Both the position numbers and the translations under genes were made by a program. The notes below the pieces were generated by a model that was not told where the DNA came from, did not search any database, and saw only the letters and a program-made list of their open reading frames with translations. This document shows, one piece after another, positions 27,023 through 35,929 of a DNA stretch of 64,000 bases. Source of the stretch: Cellvibrio sp. UBA7671 (lineage in GTDB: Bacteria > Pseudomonadota > Gammaproteobacteria > Pseudomonadales > Cellvibrionaceae). Each line of letters begins with the position of its first letter. Positions within the stretch are counted from its first letter, which is position 1. The stretch lies in contig DLHJ01000016.1 in assembly GCA_002483145.1 (NCBI GenBank), forward strand, positions 545,360 through 609,359, read 5' to 3'.

Positions 27023-28054
27023 ATGTCTGATCTGCCACCCGTATCTACCTTCGTACCCGAACTGCAACCGGTCAAACGCACCGAGCGTTACAAGCAGGGC
27101 GAAAAACTGCGCGATGCCGACAAGGTCGAGCGCATTCCGGTAAAAGTTATCGCCAGCGACCGCGAAGAAATCCAACGTAAACCCGATTGGATTCGCGTGC
27201 GTATTCCCGCATCGCCTGAAGTGGATCGCATTAAATCGATTTTGCGCAAAAATAAATTATCGTCCGTGTGTGAAGAAGCTAACTGCCCGAATTTGGGTGA
27301 ATGTTTCAGTGGTGGCACCGCGACCTTTATGATCATGGGCGATATCTGCACCCGTCGCTGCCCCTTCTGCGATGTTGGCCACGGCAAACCCAATCCGCTC
27401 GACGAGCAGGAGCCGCGCAAACTCGCTGAAGCCATTGCCGAAATGCGTTTGAAATATGTGGTGATCACGTCAGTAGACCGCGATGACCTGCGCGACGGTG
27501 GTGCACAACATTTTGCCGACTGTATCCGCGAAGCGCGCGAACTCAGCCCTAAATTACAAGTAGAAGTCTTGGTGCCGGATTTCCGCGGTCGCATGGAAAT
27601 CGCATTGGATATTCTTGAAAAAGAAGCGCCCGATGTATTCAACCACAATATGGAAACTGTCTCGCGTTTATATCGTCAGGCGCGTCCCGGTGCGAACTAC
27701 GAATGGTCGCTGCAATTGCTCAAGCAATACAAGGCGCGTCGCCCCGATGTATTGACCAAATCGGGTTTGATGGTTGGCCTTGGCGAAACAAAAGAAGAAA
27801 TTATCGAAGTGATGAAGCACATGCGTGAGCACGATATCGACATGCTCACCATCGGCCAATATTTGCAGCCATCCAAAGATCACTTGCCCGTAGAGCGCTA
27901 CGTGCACCCCGATGAATTTGCCGAGTACACCAAACTCGCTGAAGAAATGGGTTTCAAACACGCTGCCTGTGGCCCGCTTGTTAGGTCGTCTTATCACGCT
28001 GACAAGCAGGCGCACGGCGAAGAGTTTAATATCAACAACTTCGCCAAGGCTTAA
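27023..28054 (+). CDS. lipA: Lipoyl synthase LipA
   Basis: This 343-residue radical-SAM enzyme inserts two sulfur atoms into protein-bound octanoyl groups. The auxiliary cluster cysteines are in [12 protein letters not shown] (CxxxxCxxxxxC), the radical-SAM cluster in CTRRCPFC, and the family closing motif RSSYHAD is near the end. [18 protein letters not shown] and [12 protein letters not shown] are further signatures. Together with LipB it completes endogenous lipoate attachment. It is separated from lipB by 125 bases containing a nested repeat. Confidence 0.97.
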   Translation: MSDLPPVSTFVPELQPVKRTERYKQGEKLRDADKVERIPVKVIASDREEIQRKPDWIRVRIPASPEVDRIKSILRKNKLSSVCEEANCPNLGECFSGGTATFMIMGDICTRRCPFCDVGHGKPNPLDEQEPRKLAEAIAEMRLKYVVITSVDRDDLRDGGAQHFADCIREARELSPKLQVEVLVPDFRGRMEIALDILEKEAPDVFNHNMETVSRLYRQARPGANYEWSLQLLKQYKARRPDVLTKSGLMVGLGETKEEIIEVMKHMREHDIDMLTIGQYLQPSKDHLPVERYVHPDEFAEYTKLAEEMGFKHAACGPLVRSSYHADKQAHGEEFNINNFAKA

Positions 28055-28076
28055 TCATTTCATCCTGCTAAAAGAA

Positions 28077-28727
28077 TCAGGGTTGCACCGCGCAACCCTT
28101 GTCCCCTTCCGGTAATTTTTCCAAACGAATATTGGTGATACTCACGGTGAATTTGCCATCAGTTGCAATGGTAAAAGGGCCGGTAATTTTGCTTAAATCA
28201 AAGTTGTCACTTTTGAAACAATTGAGCGGTAGCGGCAACGAGAACCACTCGCCCTTGGGCATTTTTTTTATCATGCCATTAATGGTGATATCCGCGCGGC
28301 AGGGGTAGCCACAATCCAGTCCAATTTTCACGTCTTTGTCTGGTTTTACATCGACACGCATATCGATTGTCAGTGAAGCTGCATCTTTAAATTTAGATAA
28401 GTCGATGGCGTTGCCATAGAGACCGAAATTACCGACAACTTTTTTGCGCGGCGCCCAGGTAAGTTGGATGGCGTCACCAGAAGCTTTGAAGTCGATGGGG
28501 GCAACTTTGATTTTCTCTCCGGCTGATTGGCCTTCTCGCCCTTGTATCATCGTAGACCAGTTGCTGGGGTCGCCCAGTGAAATACTACGACCGATTAATT
28601 CACCTTTAACCAGATAAAAATAATTGGGATTTAGTGTGTTTTGCGCATGGCTGTTCAGCGGTGCAATCAGGCAGATGCTGGTGATTGCGGGCAATAGTTT
28701 CAGCAGCTTGGTGATGAAGTTGTGCAT
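28077..28727 (-). CDS. Secreted stand-alone ExoP C-terminal (galactose-binding-like) domain protein
   Basis: This 216-residue exported protein has a signal peptide (about residues 1-28, ending SHA). The rest resembles the Exop_C galactose-binding-like module normally found at the C terminus of GH3 ExoP-type exo-glucanases: DAIQLTWAPRKKVVGN, ASLTIDMRVDVKPDKDVKI, GLDCGYPCRADITING, GEWFSLPLPLNCFKSDNFDLSKI and SITNIRLEKLPEG. No catalytic domain is attached. It may bind sugar or assist a separately encoded GH3 enzyme; this is inference. It lies at the edge of the xylan locus, convergent with lipA (22-base gap). Confidence 0.6.
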   Translation of the reverse strand: MHNFITKLLKLLPAITSICLIAPLNSHAQNTLNPNYFYLVKGELIGRSISLGDPSNWSTMIQGREGQSAGEKIKVAPIDFKASGDAIQLTWAPRKKVVGNFGLYGNAIDLSKFKDAASLTIDMRVDVKPDKDVKIGLDCGYPCRADITINGMIKKMPKGEWFSLPLPLNCFKSDNFDLSKITGPFTIATDGKFTVSITNIRLEKLPEGDKGCAVQP

Positions 28728-28844
28728 GGGGGTGATCTCGCGGGATAGTTATTATTGGGGTTTAATACACCACGAATAAAATGATTAATGGCGCGCAAAC
28801 AATATTCACTCAAGCCAGATAAAAGTCAATTTCCCTATGAAAAT

Positions 28845-28884
28845 AAAAGCCCCCGAGAGCTGTGCGCTGACCGGGGCTTTTTTA
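28845..28884 (-). terminator. Terminator after the GH43 lipoprotein gene
   Basis: AAAAGCCCC and GGGGCTTTT arms flank an 18-base loop region. On the minus strand the stem is followed by TTTTATTTTC, 25 bases past the GH43 stop, so it ends the ManD-GH43 unit before the Exop_C gene. Confidence 0.8.
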
Positions 28885-28908
28885 ATTTTACCGTTATTAC
28901 ATGCAGGT

Positions 28909-30039
28909 CTAGTCGAGGTAAGTGTCAATGGTGTTGATTGTGCCATCGTCATTGTGCGTTAGTTCTGTCACTTTCACATTGCGCAAATGGGTTTGACCGC
29001 CAGAGAGTTGTGAGTCGTGGTAGAACAAATACCACTTGTCGTTGTGTTGCACTATGGAGTGGTGGTTGGTCCAGCCGAATACGGGGGTGAGCACTATGCC
29101 TTTGTGGGTGTAGGGGCCGTAGAGGTTGTCGGCAATGGCGTAGGCGATAAAGTGGGTGTCGCCGGTGGAGTAGGACAAATAATATTTGCCGTTGAATTTG
29201 TGAACCCAGGCGCCTTCAAAAAAGCGGCGATTGGTGTCGGTGCCGAGCAGGGGGACGCCAGCGCCATCGAGGATTTGAATATCCTTGGGTGGCTCTGAGA
29301 ATTGCAACATGTCATCGCTCAACTTGGCGATTTTAGGGCTGAGTGCCGGCTCATTGCTGGCGGGGTATTTGTCTTCAGCGACGTAACTGCCGCTCGCCCA
29401 GCGCTGCAATTGTCCGCCCCAGATGCCGCCGAAAACCATGTAGTGAGCGCCGTCGTCATCTTTAAATACAGTTGGGTCGATACTAAAGCTGCCTTTGATA
29501 GGTTCTGGTTCTGCTTTGAACGGGCCGGTGGGTGAATCGCTGGTGGCGACACCCATTTGGAATATTCCTTCTTTGTTTTTCGCCGGGAAATACAAAAAGA
29601 ATTTACCGTCTTTTTCTGCTGCGTCGGGTGCCCAGAGTTGGCGGCTGGCCCAGGGTACGTCTTTTAGATTCAGCGCTTCGCCGTGGTCGATAGTTGCGCC
29701 TGTGGCCGGATCATAGGACAGCACGCGATAGTCTTTCATATCGAATTTATCGCCCTCGCCATCGGTGGTGACACCGGTTTCAATATCATGCGATGGATAA
29801 ATATAAATTTTGCCGTTGAACACGCGCGCTGATGGGTCGGCCGTGTAGATGTCGGTGACCAGCGGCTGGCTGATAAATAACGCTGGGTCAGCCGGTGTAG
29901 GCGCAGGCGCAGCTGCGATTGAGCTTGCGGCTGTCGATGTTGCTGCGGTATCGGCCGGAGCGGATTTGTCCTGGCAGCCTGCGATTAGCAGGCTGCCAGC
30001 GATAACACTGGCGGTCAGGAATTGGTGTTGGTTTGTCAT
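28909..30039 (-). CDS. Lipid-anchored GH43 glycoside hydrolase
   Basis: This 376-residue lipoprotein has the lipid cysteine Cys22 (LLIAGC), an Ala/Thr/Pro linker to residue 50, then a five-bladed GH43 propeller. The three expected acidic residues are visible: general base Asp68 (YTADPSARV), pKa modulator Asp188 (FSIDPTVF) and general acid Glu275 (FFEGAWVHK). GH43 members of this kind are exo-acting beta-xylosidases or alpha-L-arabinofuranosidases; the locus favours xylo-oligosaccharides, but sequence alone cannot decide. It is encoded directly after manD (51-base gap), so cotranscription is likely. It probably acts at the inner face of the outer membrane or on the surface. Confidence 0.85.
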   Translation of the reverse strand: MTNQHQFLTASVIAGSLLIAGCQDKSAPADTAATSTAASSIAAAPAPTPADPALFISQPLVTDIYTADPSARVFNGKIYIYPSHDIETGVTTDGEGDKFDMKDYRVLSYDPATGATIDHGEALNLKDVPWASRQLWAPDAAEKDGKFFLYFPAKNKEGIFQMGVATSDSPTGPFKAEPEPIKGSFSIDPTVFKDDDGAHYMVFGGIWGGQLQRWASGSYVAEDKYPASNEPALSPKIAKLSDDMLQFSEPPKDIQILDGAGVPLLGTDTNRRFFEGAWVHKFNGKYYLSYSTGDTHFIAYAIADNLYGPYTHKGIVLTPVFGWTNHHSIVQHNDKWYLFYHDSQLSGGQTHLRNVKVTELTHNDDGTINTIDTYLD

Positions 30040-30090
30040 AGTTATTGTCTCGTTATGGGTTGTGTCGTTGTTATCTTGCCAACCCGGATC

Positions 30091-31299
30091 TTACCAGTGC
30101 CAGAGGGTTCCGTCTTCCAACCGATTCACAGGCAGGCACGCACGCTTGTAGGGATATTTCGCGGCGAGTTTTTCATCGATGTCTACACCGTGACCGGGTG
30201 TGTCACCCGGTGTAAAAAAGCCGCGCTCGAATTGATAGGCGTGTGGGAAAACTTCATCCATTTGCGCGCTGTGCGCCATATGTTCCTGAATACCAAAGTT
30301 GGGGACCCAATAATCAAAATGCAGTGCGGCGCCCATGCATACAGGCGATAAATCCGTTGCGCCGTGGAAGCCGGTGCGCACATGAAACAGGCTGGCAAAA
30401 TCGGCGATGCGTCGCACGTGGCTAATACCGCCAGCGTGAACAATCGTGGTGCGGATGTAATCAATCAGTTGGTTCTGAATAAGTTCGCGGCAGTCGTGAA
30501 TTGAATTAAATACTTCGCCCACCGCGAGGGGCGTAGTGGTGTGCTGGCGAATTAATTTAAACGATTCCTGATTTTCTGCAGGTACTGCATCTTCCATCCA
30601 GAACAGGCGATAGGGTTCCAAATCTTTACCCAAGCGCGCGGCTTCAATCGGTGTTAAGCGATGATGCACATCGTGCAGCAGATGAATCTCGCTGCCAAAT
30701 TCTTTGCGCACTTGTGCAAATACTTCGGGGATAAAATTCAAATATTTTTCGGTTGACCAAACTTCTGTGGACGGCAAATCCGAATCCGCAGGCTCATAAC
30801 TTTTTTCGCTTTTGGCAACGCCGTAGGTTTTTTCGATGCCCGGAATACCGCACTGTACGCGAATCGCTTGATAGCCTTTTTCTTTCGCTTTGCGCACCGC
30901 ATCCAACGTGGAATCCAGATCTTTGCCGTTGGCGTGGGTGTAAGTCAGGATGCGCTCGCGGCTTTTTCCGCCGAGCAATTGATAGAGTGGCATATTCGCC
31001 AGTTTGGCTTTAATGTCCCAGAGTGCTACATCAATTGCTGCAAGTGCCGTCATGCCCACTGGCCCGCGACGCCAATAGGCGCCGCGATAAAAAAATTGCC
31101 AGATGTCTTCAATTTGTTGCGGGTCGCGACCAATAAGCGCGGGGATTAAATAATCCTCCAGATAAGAGACCACACTTTTTTCGCGGCCGTTGAGAGTCGC
31201 ATCGCCGATGCCATAAATTCCTTGATCAGTAGTAATCTTGAGTGTGACAAAATTTCTGCCGGGGCAGGTGACAATCACTTTCGCATCAACAATTTTCAT
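30091..31299 (-). CDS. manD: D-mannonate dehydratase (ManD, enolase superfamily)
   Basis: This 402-residue cytoplasmic enzyme is expected to dehydrate D-mannonate to 2-keto-3-deoxygluconate. The length and residue numbers coincide with characterised ManD proteins: metal ligands Asp210, Glu236 and Glu262; catalytic Tyr159 with Arg147 and His212; further active-site His312 and Glu339; C-terminal Trp402. Some members of this family have weak mannonate activity or act on gluconate, so specificity needs assay. Standing beside GH115, it would serve the glucuronate released from xylan side chains. The isomerase and reductase that make mannonate from glucuronate (UxaC, UxuB) are not in the window. 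The upstream GH115 gene ends 38 bases before it. Confidence 0.9.
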   Translation of the reverse strand: MKIVDAKVIVTCPGRNFVTLKITTDQGIYGIGDATLNGREKSVVSYLEDYLIPALIGRDPQQIEDIWQFFYRGAYWRRGPVGMTALAAIDVALWDIKAKLANMPLYQLLGGKSRERILTYTHANGKDLDSTLDAVRKAKEKGYQAIRVQCGIPGIEKTYGVAKSEKSYEPADSDLPSTEVWSTEKYLNFIPEVFAQVRKEFGSEIHLLHDVHHRLTPIEAARLGKDLEPYRLFWMEDAVPAENQESFKLIRQHTTTPLAVGEVFNSIHDCRELIQNQLIDYIRTTIVHAGGISHVRRIADFASLFHVRTGFHGATDLSPVCMGAALHFDYWVPNFGIQEHMAHSAQMDEVFPHAYQFERGFFTPGDTPGHGVDIDEKLAAKYPYKRACLPVNRLEDGTLWHW

Positions 31300-31337
31300 T
31301 CAACGGCATCTCTACTGCTGGTGGTTATTAAAAAGTT

Positions 31338-34190
31338 TTAATATCGTCGGCTCTCCTCTGGCCCCAAATAGCTGGGCAAAAGTCCGCCGGTATCAATCAG
31401 AATTTTTTGCAAGGTTACGCCGGGGTCAAGGCTGTAAATTCGCAATCTATGTGCGCCGGATTTATCGATCCTATGTTTGGTAATGCTGCGGCGTACGTCA
31501 CTGCGCACACTTTCTTCCCATGCCGGTGCGCTCATATCAGCGGTCAGGTCCACAATTTGCGCAGGCTCGCTATCAATCGCAACTGCGTAACGCAAACCGC
31601 GCCCGGGCATTAATGGCCAGCTGGGTGCGAATAATCCCTCTATCTTGAGCTCGCCGCTGCTCTGGCTATAAAAATCGTATTCAAGATAGGGTGCTCTCGT
31701 TACATTGCTAAAGCTTTTGTCGGTAATCGGGTAAACCGACATGGATGACAAGGTGCGCCCGTGTTCGGGGATTTTTTCCCAGCGCAATTCACGGTTGTTA
31801 CCCTGGCGTTGGAAGTGCTCGGCTTCAATGGCGATATAGCCATCGGCCTCCACAAAACCTTTCAGCGCGCGCTTATCCAGTTGCGGTTTTATTGCCTTTA
31901 CTGCAATGCTTGCGCCACCCCAGCCAGTTCCGATTATCTGTACCGACCCGGTCACCTCGCCCTTAACATCAGGGACTTTGTCCCAATCGATGGAAACCAA
32001 AAATGCAGCAGCAACATCAACTTGTACACTAGTATGATTTAGTATAATCCAAGGTGCACTCACTTTGGCAGTAGCTGTGAACGATTCTTTACCTTTATTG
32101 AACACTTCAATGGTTCTTTGTTGTTTGCCGAGCGGATCAAAACGCCCCAATTGATAGTTACCCGGGCTTGGCCATGCAGCCGCTATACCTTCAACTGCTA
32201 TCCCCATTTCGGCACCTTTATGCGGTTCATAGTGATGGGTCACCGGCAATGTATCCTCCGGCGGGTTATTCCAGTTGCTGTAGCCGATATGGGGCTGTGA
32301 CATAAAATGATTCCACTTGCCGCTATTTAACTGGTGGTATTCCTGTTCGAGCGCTGCATCTGCGGCAAATAATTCGCGCACTTTATCGGCGTAGTCATTG
32401 GTGTTGGCGCGCGCTTGTTGTGCATAAAGATGGTTCTTTGCCTGTGCATCGTACAGCCCGGTAATAATCGCACTCGCCTTTGCAGGGAATAGCACCAGTT
32501 GATAAAACGCATCGCGTTTTTCTGTGGGCAATTGAGCATAAATTTTTTCAGCACGCGCAGCGTAGGATTTTATTTCCGCGGCCACACGATTTGCTTCGTC
32601 GTAATTTAATTGGCTGTAAATATTGGCTTCTTGCAGCTCGGGTTTGCGGCGCAAATTGTGGCGTGTGTAGCCCGTCATAATCGCGGCAATTTCCTGAGCG
32701 TGCTCTTTACCAAATTCGCGCTCAGCCCAGAGAGTTGCAAATTCAGGAATACGTTCTTTCGGCCAGGCTTCCGGATTCCAGGCCATATTGAGGAAGAACT
32801 CAATTGGATATTCCATGGGTTTTAAATCGCCCACATTTACAATCCAGATCTGGTTGGCTTCATAAGTGTAAGCCAAGTGCATCTGCTCCCAAATTTTGGC
32901 GATGGAAACGGTATTAATCCAGCGATAGGAACGCGGCCCGCCGACATAATCAAAGTGATAATAAACACCTGCACCGCCCGCGCGCTTTCGCTCTTCGGGT
33001 GTGGGCAGTCTGCGGATATTGCCCCAGTTGTCATCGCACCAGAGCAAAATTACATCGTCAGGTACGCGCATACCACGCTCATAAAACCCTTGCACCTCTT
33101 TATACAGTGCCCACACTTGTGGCACTTGTGTGAGCTGGTTTTTACCAAAAACATCACCGAGAATTTTGCGTTGGTCGTTAACAATTTTTTCGAGTAAATC
33201 GATATTTTCACCTTCGCTCATGGGCTCATCTTGCTGGCCGCGCATACCAAGGGTGTAAATACTTTCGTAGGGTTTATTGCGCTTGGCGCCATCGACCCAG
33301 AAGTTATATAAATTTTCCGGATTTTTTGAATACTCCCAAGGGCCTTTGCCATAGCGATTCCATTCCTTATCGGCGCGCATCATCGGCTCGTGGTGCGAGG
33401 TACTCATCACGATTCCATATTCATCGGCAAGGATCATATTGTGCGGATCATCATCGGCAAAGGCGTTGTTCCACATCGCTGGCCATAAAAAATTGGCTTT
33501 CAGACGCAGGAGTAATTCAAATACTTTTTCATAAAATTGGGCGTTGTAGTTGCCGTATTTTTCGATGACCCAATTGGTAAGTGCCGGGGCTTCATCATTC
33601 AGGAACATCCCGCGATATTTCACTTTGGGGATTTCGGTAAGCTGCAGTTTCTTATCGATATATAAAGCAGATTGTTTTTTCACTGGCACATCGGCCCACC
33701 AGTACCAGGGCGATACGCCTATCTGTTCGCTTAGGCTGTAAATGCCATACATAGTGCCGCGTTTATTGGCTCCGACTATGACCAGTGCGCGCTTTACCTG
33801 TGGAAAGGGCTCCTCGATAACAGCTACCTGGTAGGCATCCCATTGATCGCGTATTTTGCTTACGTCGATTTTTTTAGCAGCGATAAGTTGATCAAGAATT
33901 TTGCTTTTTCCCAGGGTGCCAACAATTACTAGTGGATTATTGTTGTTGCTAATCGCGTTGCTGAGTGTCAGTTTCTTACCGCTGACTTTTTCAATATCCA
34001 TTTGCAGGTTTTTAGCGGCGCGCAAGACACCTGGGAATTCACCGGCATCGATAATCAAATCGGCGCTGGTATTTTTATCGACTAATATCAGGTTTTTGCT
34101 GGCACTTTTCACGAGCCAGGATGCCTCGCCCAGTGCGAGGCAGGTGGGTGCAAGCAATAAAAAAGCCCAGAAGAAAAAAAGTCTGTGCAT
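31338..34190 (-). CDS. GH115 xylan alpha-1,2-glucuronidase
   Basis: This 950-residue exported enzyme begins with a signal peptide (HRLFFFWAFLLLAPTCLA). GH115 enzymes remove glucuronic or 4-O-methylglucuronic acid from internal positions of xylan. Family-like stretches include VIVGANKRGTMYGIYSLSEQ, SPWYWWADVPVKK, MFLNDEAPALTNWV, LKANFLWPAMWNNAFADD, ILLWCDDNWGNIRRLP and WIVNVGDLKPMEYPIEFFL. A C-terminal beta-sandwich region after about residue 770 fits the usual four-domain architecture. The start overlaps the stop of the GH43 gene by one base. With ManD downstream, this forms the uronic-acid arm of the locus. Confidence 0.92.
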   Translation of the reverse strand: MHRLFFFWAFLLLAPTCLALGEASWLVKSASKNLILVDKNTSADLIIDAGEFPGVLRAAKNLQMDIEKVSGKKLTLSNAISNNNNPLVIVGTLGKSKILDQLIAAKKIDVSKIRDQWDAYQVAVIEEPFPQVKRALVIVGANKRGTMYGIYSLSEQIGVSPWYWWADVPVKKQSALYIDKKLQLTEIPKVKYRGMFLNDEAPALTNWVIEKYGNYNAQFYEKVFELLLRLKANFLWPAMWNNAFADDDPHNMILADEYGIVMSTSHHEPMMRADKEWNRYGKGPWEYSKNPENLYNFWVDGAKRNKPYESIYTLGMRGQQDEPMSEGENIDLLEKIVNDQRKILGDVFGKNQLTQVPQVWALYKEVQGFYERGMRVPDDVILLWCDDNWGNIRRLPTPEERKRAGGAGVYYHFDYVGGPRSYRWINTVSIAKIWEQMHLAYTYEANQIWIVNVGDLKPMEYPIEFFLNMAWNPEAWPKERIPEFATLWAEREFGKEHAQEIAAIMTGYTRHNLRRKPELQEANIYSQLNYDEANRVAAEIKSYAARAEKIYAQLPTEKRDAFYQLVLFPAKASAIITGLYDAQAKNHLYAQQARANTNDYADKVRELFAADAALEQEYHQLNSGKWNHFMSQPHIGYSNWNNPPEDTLPVTHHYEPHKGAEMGIAVEGIAAAWPSPGNYQLGRFDPLGKQQRTIEVFNKGKESFTATAKVSAPWIILNHTSVQVDVAAAFLVSIDWDKVPDVKGEVTGSVQIIGTGWGGASIAVKAIKPQLDKRALKGFVEADGYIAIEAEHFQRQGNNRELRWEKIPEHGRTLSSMSVYPITDKSFSNVTRAPYLEYDFYSQSSGELKIEGLFAPSWPLMPGRGLRYAVAIDSEPAQIVDLTADMSAPAWEESVRSDVRRSITKHRIDKSGAHRLRIYSLDPGVTLQKILIDTGGLLPSYLGPEESRRY

Positions 34191-35848
34191 TATTCTGCCC
34201 TCGCGTGGATCCCTAACAATGTCCCGACAAAACCGCCCGCGACTTCAGTGCTCAGGATTTTTGCATCAGCATTTTCAAGCACTGCTTTTTTATTGCTGTC
34301 TTTATTTACGTAATAAAAGCTGATCTTTCCTGCATTGCCTTCGATAACAAAGGTTAATCGCTTGCCAATGTCAGCGGGAGAAACTGTATGGATAATTTTC
34401 GGCACGCCTTTATTGGCTTGCTCAATAAACAATTGAGTTTTGCCATTAATGGTCGTTGCTCCGAAATAATAATGTGCTGTCTCGCTTTGTAGGGCGACTA
34501 TGCCAGCGGAAGTTTTTTCTGCTGGTATATCCAATTGGGTACTTGCACTAAAACGTGTATGTTGCTGGCGACGCCCAAGAAATGCGGGCTGTTCCAGTTC
34601 GTCCAGACCTACATTTAATGCCTGCAATTGGATGCGGTTATTTTTCAATGTATAAAATGGCGAGTCTGCAGTGCGCAAGCTGACCCACTGATGTTGTAAC
34701 GCTTTGCCTGAAAAATTATCCTGCCAGATAAAATTGCCTGTAGTAGGTTCTGCGTTTTTGGTAATGGCTGATATTTTTGGTGAATTAAGTTGGTAGGGTA
34801 TTTCTTTGCCTTGCTCTAAAATAATCGGCCATTCATTTTTCCAGCTAACCGGCAATAAAAAAGTTTCGCGTCCAGTATTGTAGGCAGTTTTATCGTAAGC
34901 ACGCGTCGCTAAAAATACTGCCCACCATTCACCTTCTTTGGTTTGGATTAAATCGGCATGACCAGCGGTGGTGATGGGGTTGGGGCGATTAATATCCAAA
35001 TCGCGTTGGGTCAGGATCGGATTGCCTGTGTAGGGCTCAAAAGGTTTGGTTAAATCTTTGGTGCGAAACGCAACCTGACTATGCTCGTAACCCGTACCGC
35101 CTTCTGCACAGAGCAAGTAATACCAACCGTTAATTTTGTAGATATGCGGTGCTTCAATCCATACCGGCTTTTTGGCCAGATCGGTGCCGCCATTCACAAT
35201 CAATCGGCGCGATTCTTTGATCACTTTTTTTGTTTTAGGATCAAATTCCCACAGCCAAATCGCGCGATGACCTTCATAGAGGGGCTCACCGACAGGTGCA
35301 TCATTGTGGACGATATACACGCGCCCATCGTCATCGAAAAAAATATCCGGATCTATGCCGCCCACTTCCGGCAATAAAATCGGGTCAGACCAGGGGCCAG
35401 CGGGATTCTTGGCTGTGACAATAAAATTGCCGCGCACATCCACCAGTGTGGTGATCAAATAAAATGTTCCATCGTGGTAGCGAATAGTCGGTGCGTAAAT
35501 GCCTCGCGATGTTTGTTGCTTATATAGCGGCAATTGTTTGGGGGTAACCAATACATGGCCGAGAGATTTCCAGTTGACCAAATCCTTGCTGTGAAAAATC
35601 GGTACACCGGGTGAATAGGAAAAAGAAGAGGTCACCAAATAGTAATCATCACCTGCGCGGGTAATACTCGGGTCAGGATAAAACCCTGCAATGATTGGGT
35701 TTTGGAATTGGCCTTGCGCAGGTTTTTGTGCAAAGACTGCATCTTTGCCTTCATAAGTAAACTGATAAAAATCGACGCTTGTTGCGTTGGTGTTGCTGAT
35801 CGTTAAGCAGCTTGCGAATAAAAGTGCGATTGATTGGGTGGCTTTCAT
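34190..35848 (-). CDS. GH43 beta-xylosidase / alpha-L-arabinofuranosidase (two-domain)
   Basis: The protein has 552 residues with a signal peptide (residues 1-22). The GH43 propeller carries base Asp59 (FYPDPS), Asp166 (GIDPDIF) and acid Glu232 (WIEAPHIY). A C-terminal beta-sandwich (about 360-552; FIWQDNFSGKALQHQWVSLR, TSAGIVALQSE) is characteristic of the two-domain GH43 enzymes that take xylose or arabinose from xylan fragments. The ATG at 35848 is chosen over a GTG four codons earlier because GAGG stands seven bases ahead of it. Its stop and the GH115 start share a base. A hairpin terminator separates it from the GH10 gene upstream. Substrate: arabinoxylan or xylo-oligosaccharides, undecided. 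Confidence 0.88.
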   Translation of the reverse strand: MKATQSIALLFASCLTISNTNATSVDFYQFTYEGKDAVFAQKPAQGQFQNPIIAGFYPDPSITRAGDDYYLVTSSFSYSPGVPIFHSKDLVNWKSLGHVLVTPKQLPLYKQQTSRGIYAPTIRYHDGTFYLITTLVDVRGNFIVTAKNPAGPWSDPILLPEVGGIDPDIFFDDDGRVYIVHNDAPVGEPLYEGHRAIWLWEFDPKTKKVIKESRRLIVNGGTDLAKKPVWIEAPHIYKINGWYYLLCAEGGTGYEHSQVAFRTKDLTKPFEPYTGNPILTQRDLDINRPNPITTAGHADLIQTKEGEWWAVFLATRAYDKTAYNTGRETFLLPVSWKNEWPIILEQGKEIPYQLNSPKISAITKNAEPTTGNFIWQDNFSGKALQHQWVSLRTADSPFYTLKNNRIQLQALNVGLDELEQPAFLGRRQQHTRFSASTQLDIPAEKTSAGIVALQSETAHYYFGATTINGKTQLFIEQANKGVPKIIHTVSPADIGKRLTFVIEGNAGKISFYYVNKDSNKKAVLENADAKILSTEVAGGFVGTLLGIHARAE

Positions 35849-35872
35849 TTTTTTCCTCACTCTTAAAATTAA

Positions 35873-35900
35873 AATGGGTAGCTACTTGCGTAGCTACCCA
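35873..35900 (-). terminator. Hairpin terminator between GH10 and GH43 genes
   Basis: TGGGTAGCTAC and GTAGCTACCCA form a perfect stem around TTGC. On the minus strand it is followed by TTTTAATTTT, just after the xylanase stop. It would end most xylanase transcripts; the GH43 gene begins 25 bases later, so some readthrough is possible. Confidence 0.8.
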
Positions 35901-35929
35901 TAGTGTTGGTCTGTGTTTACTACAAGCGC

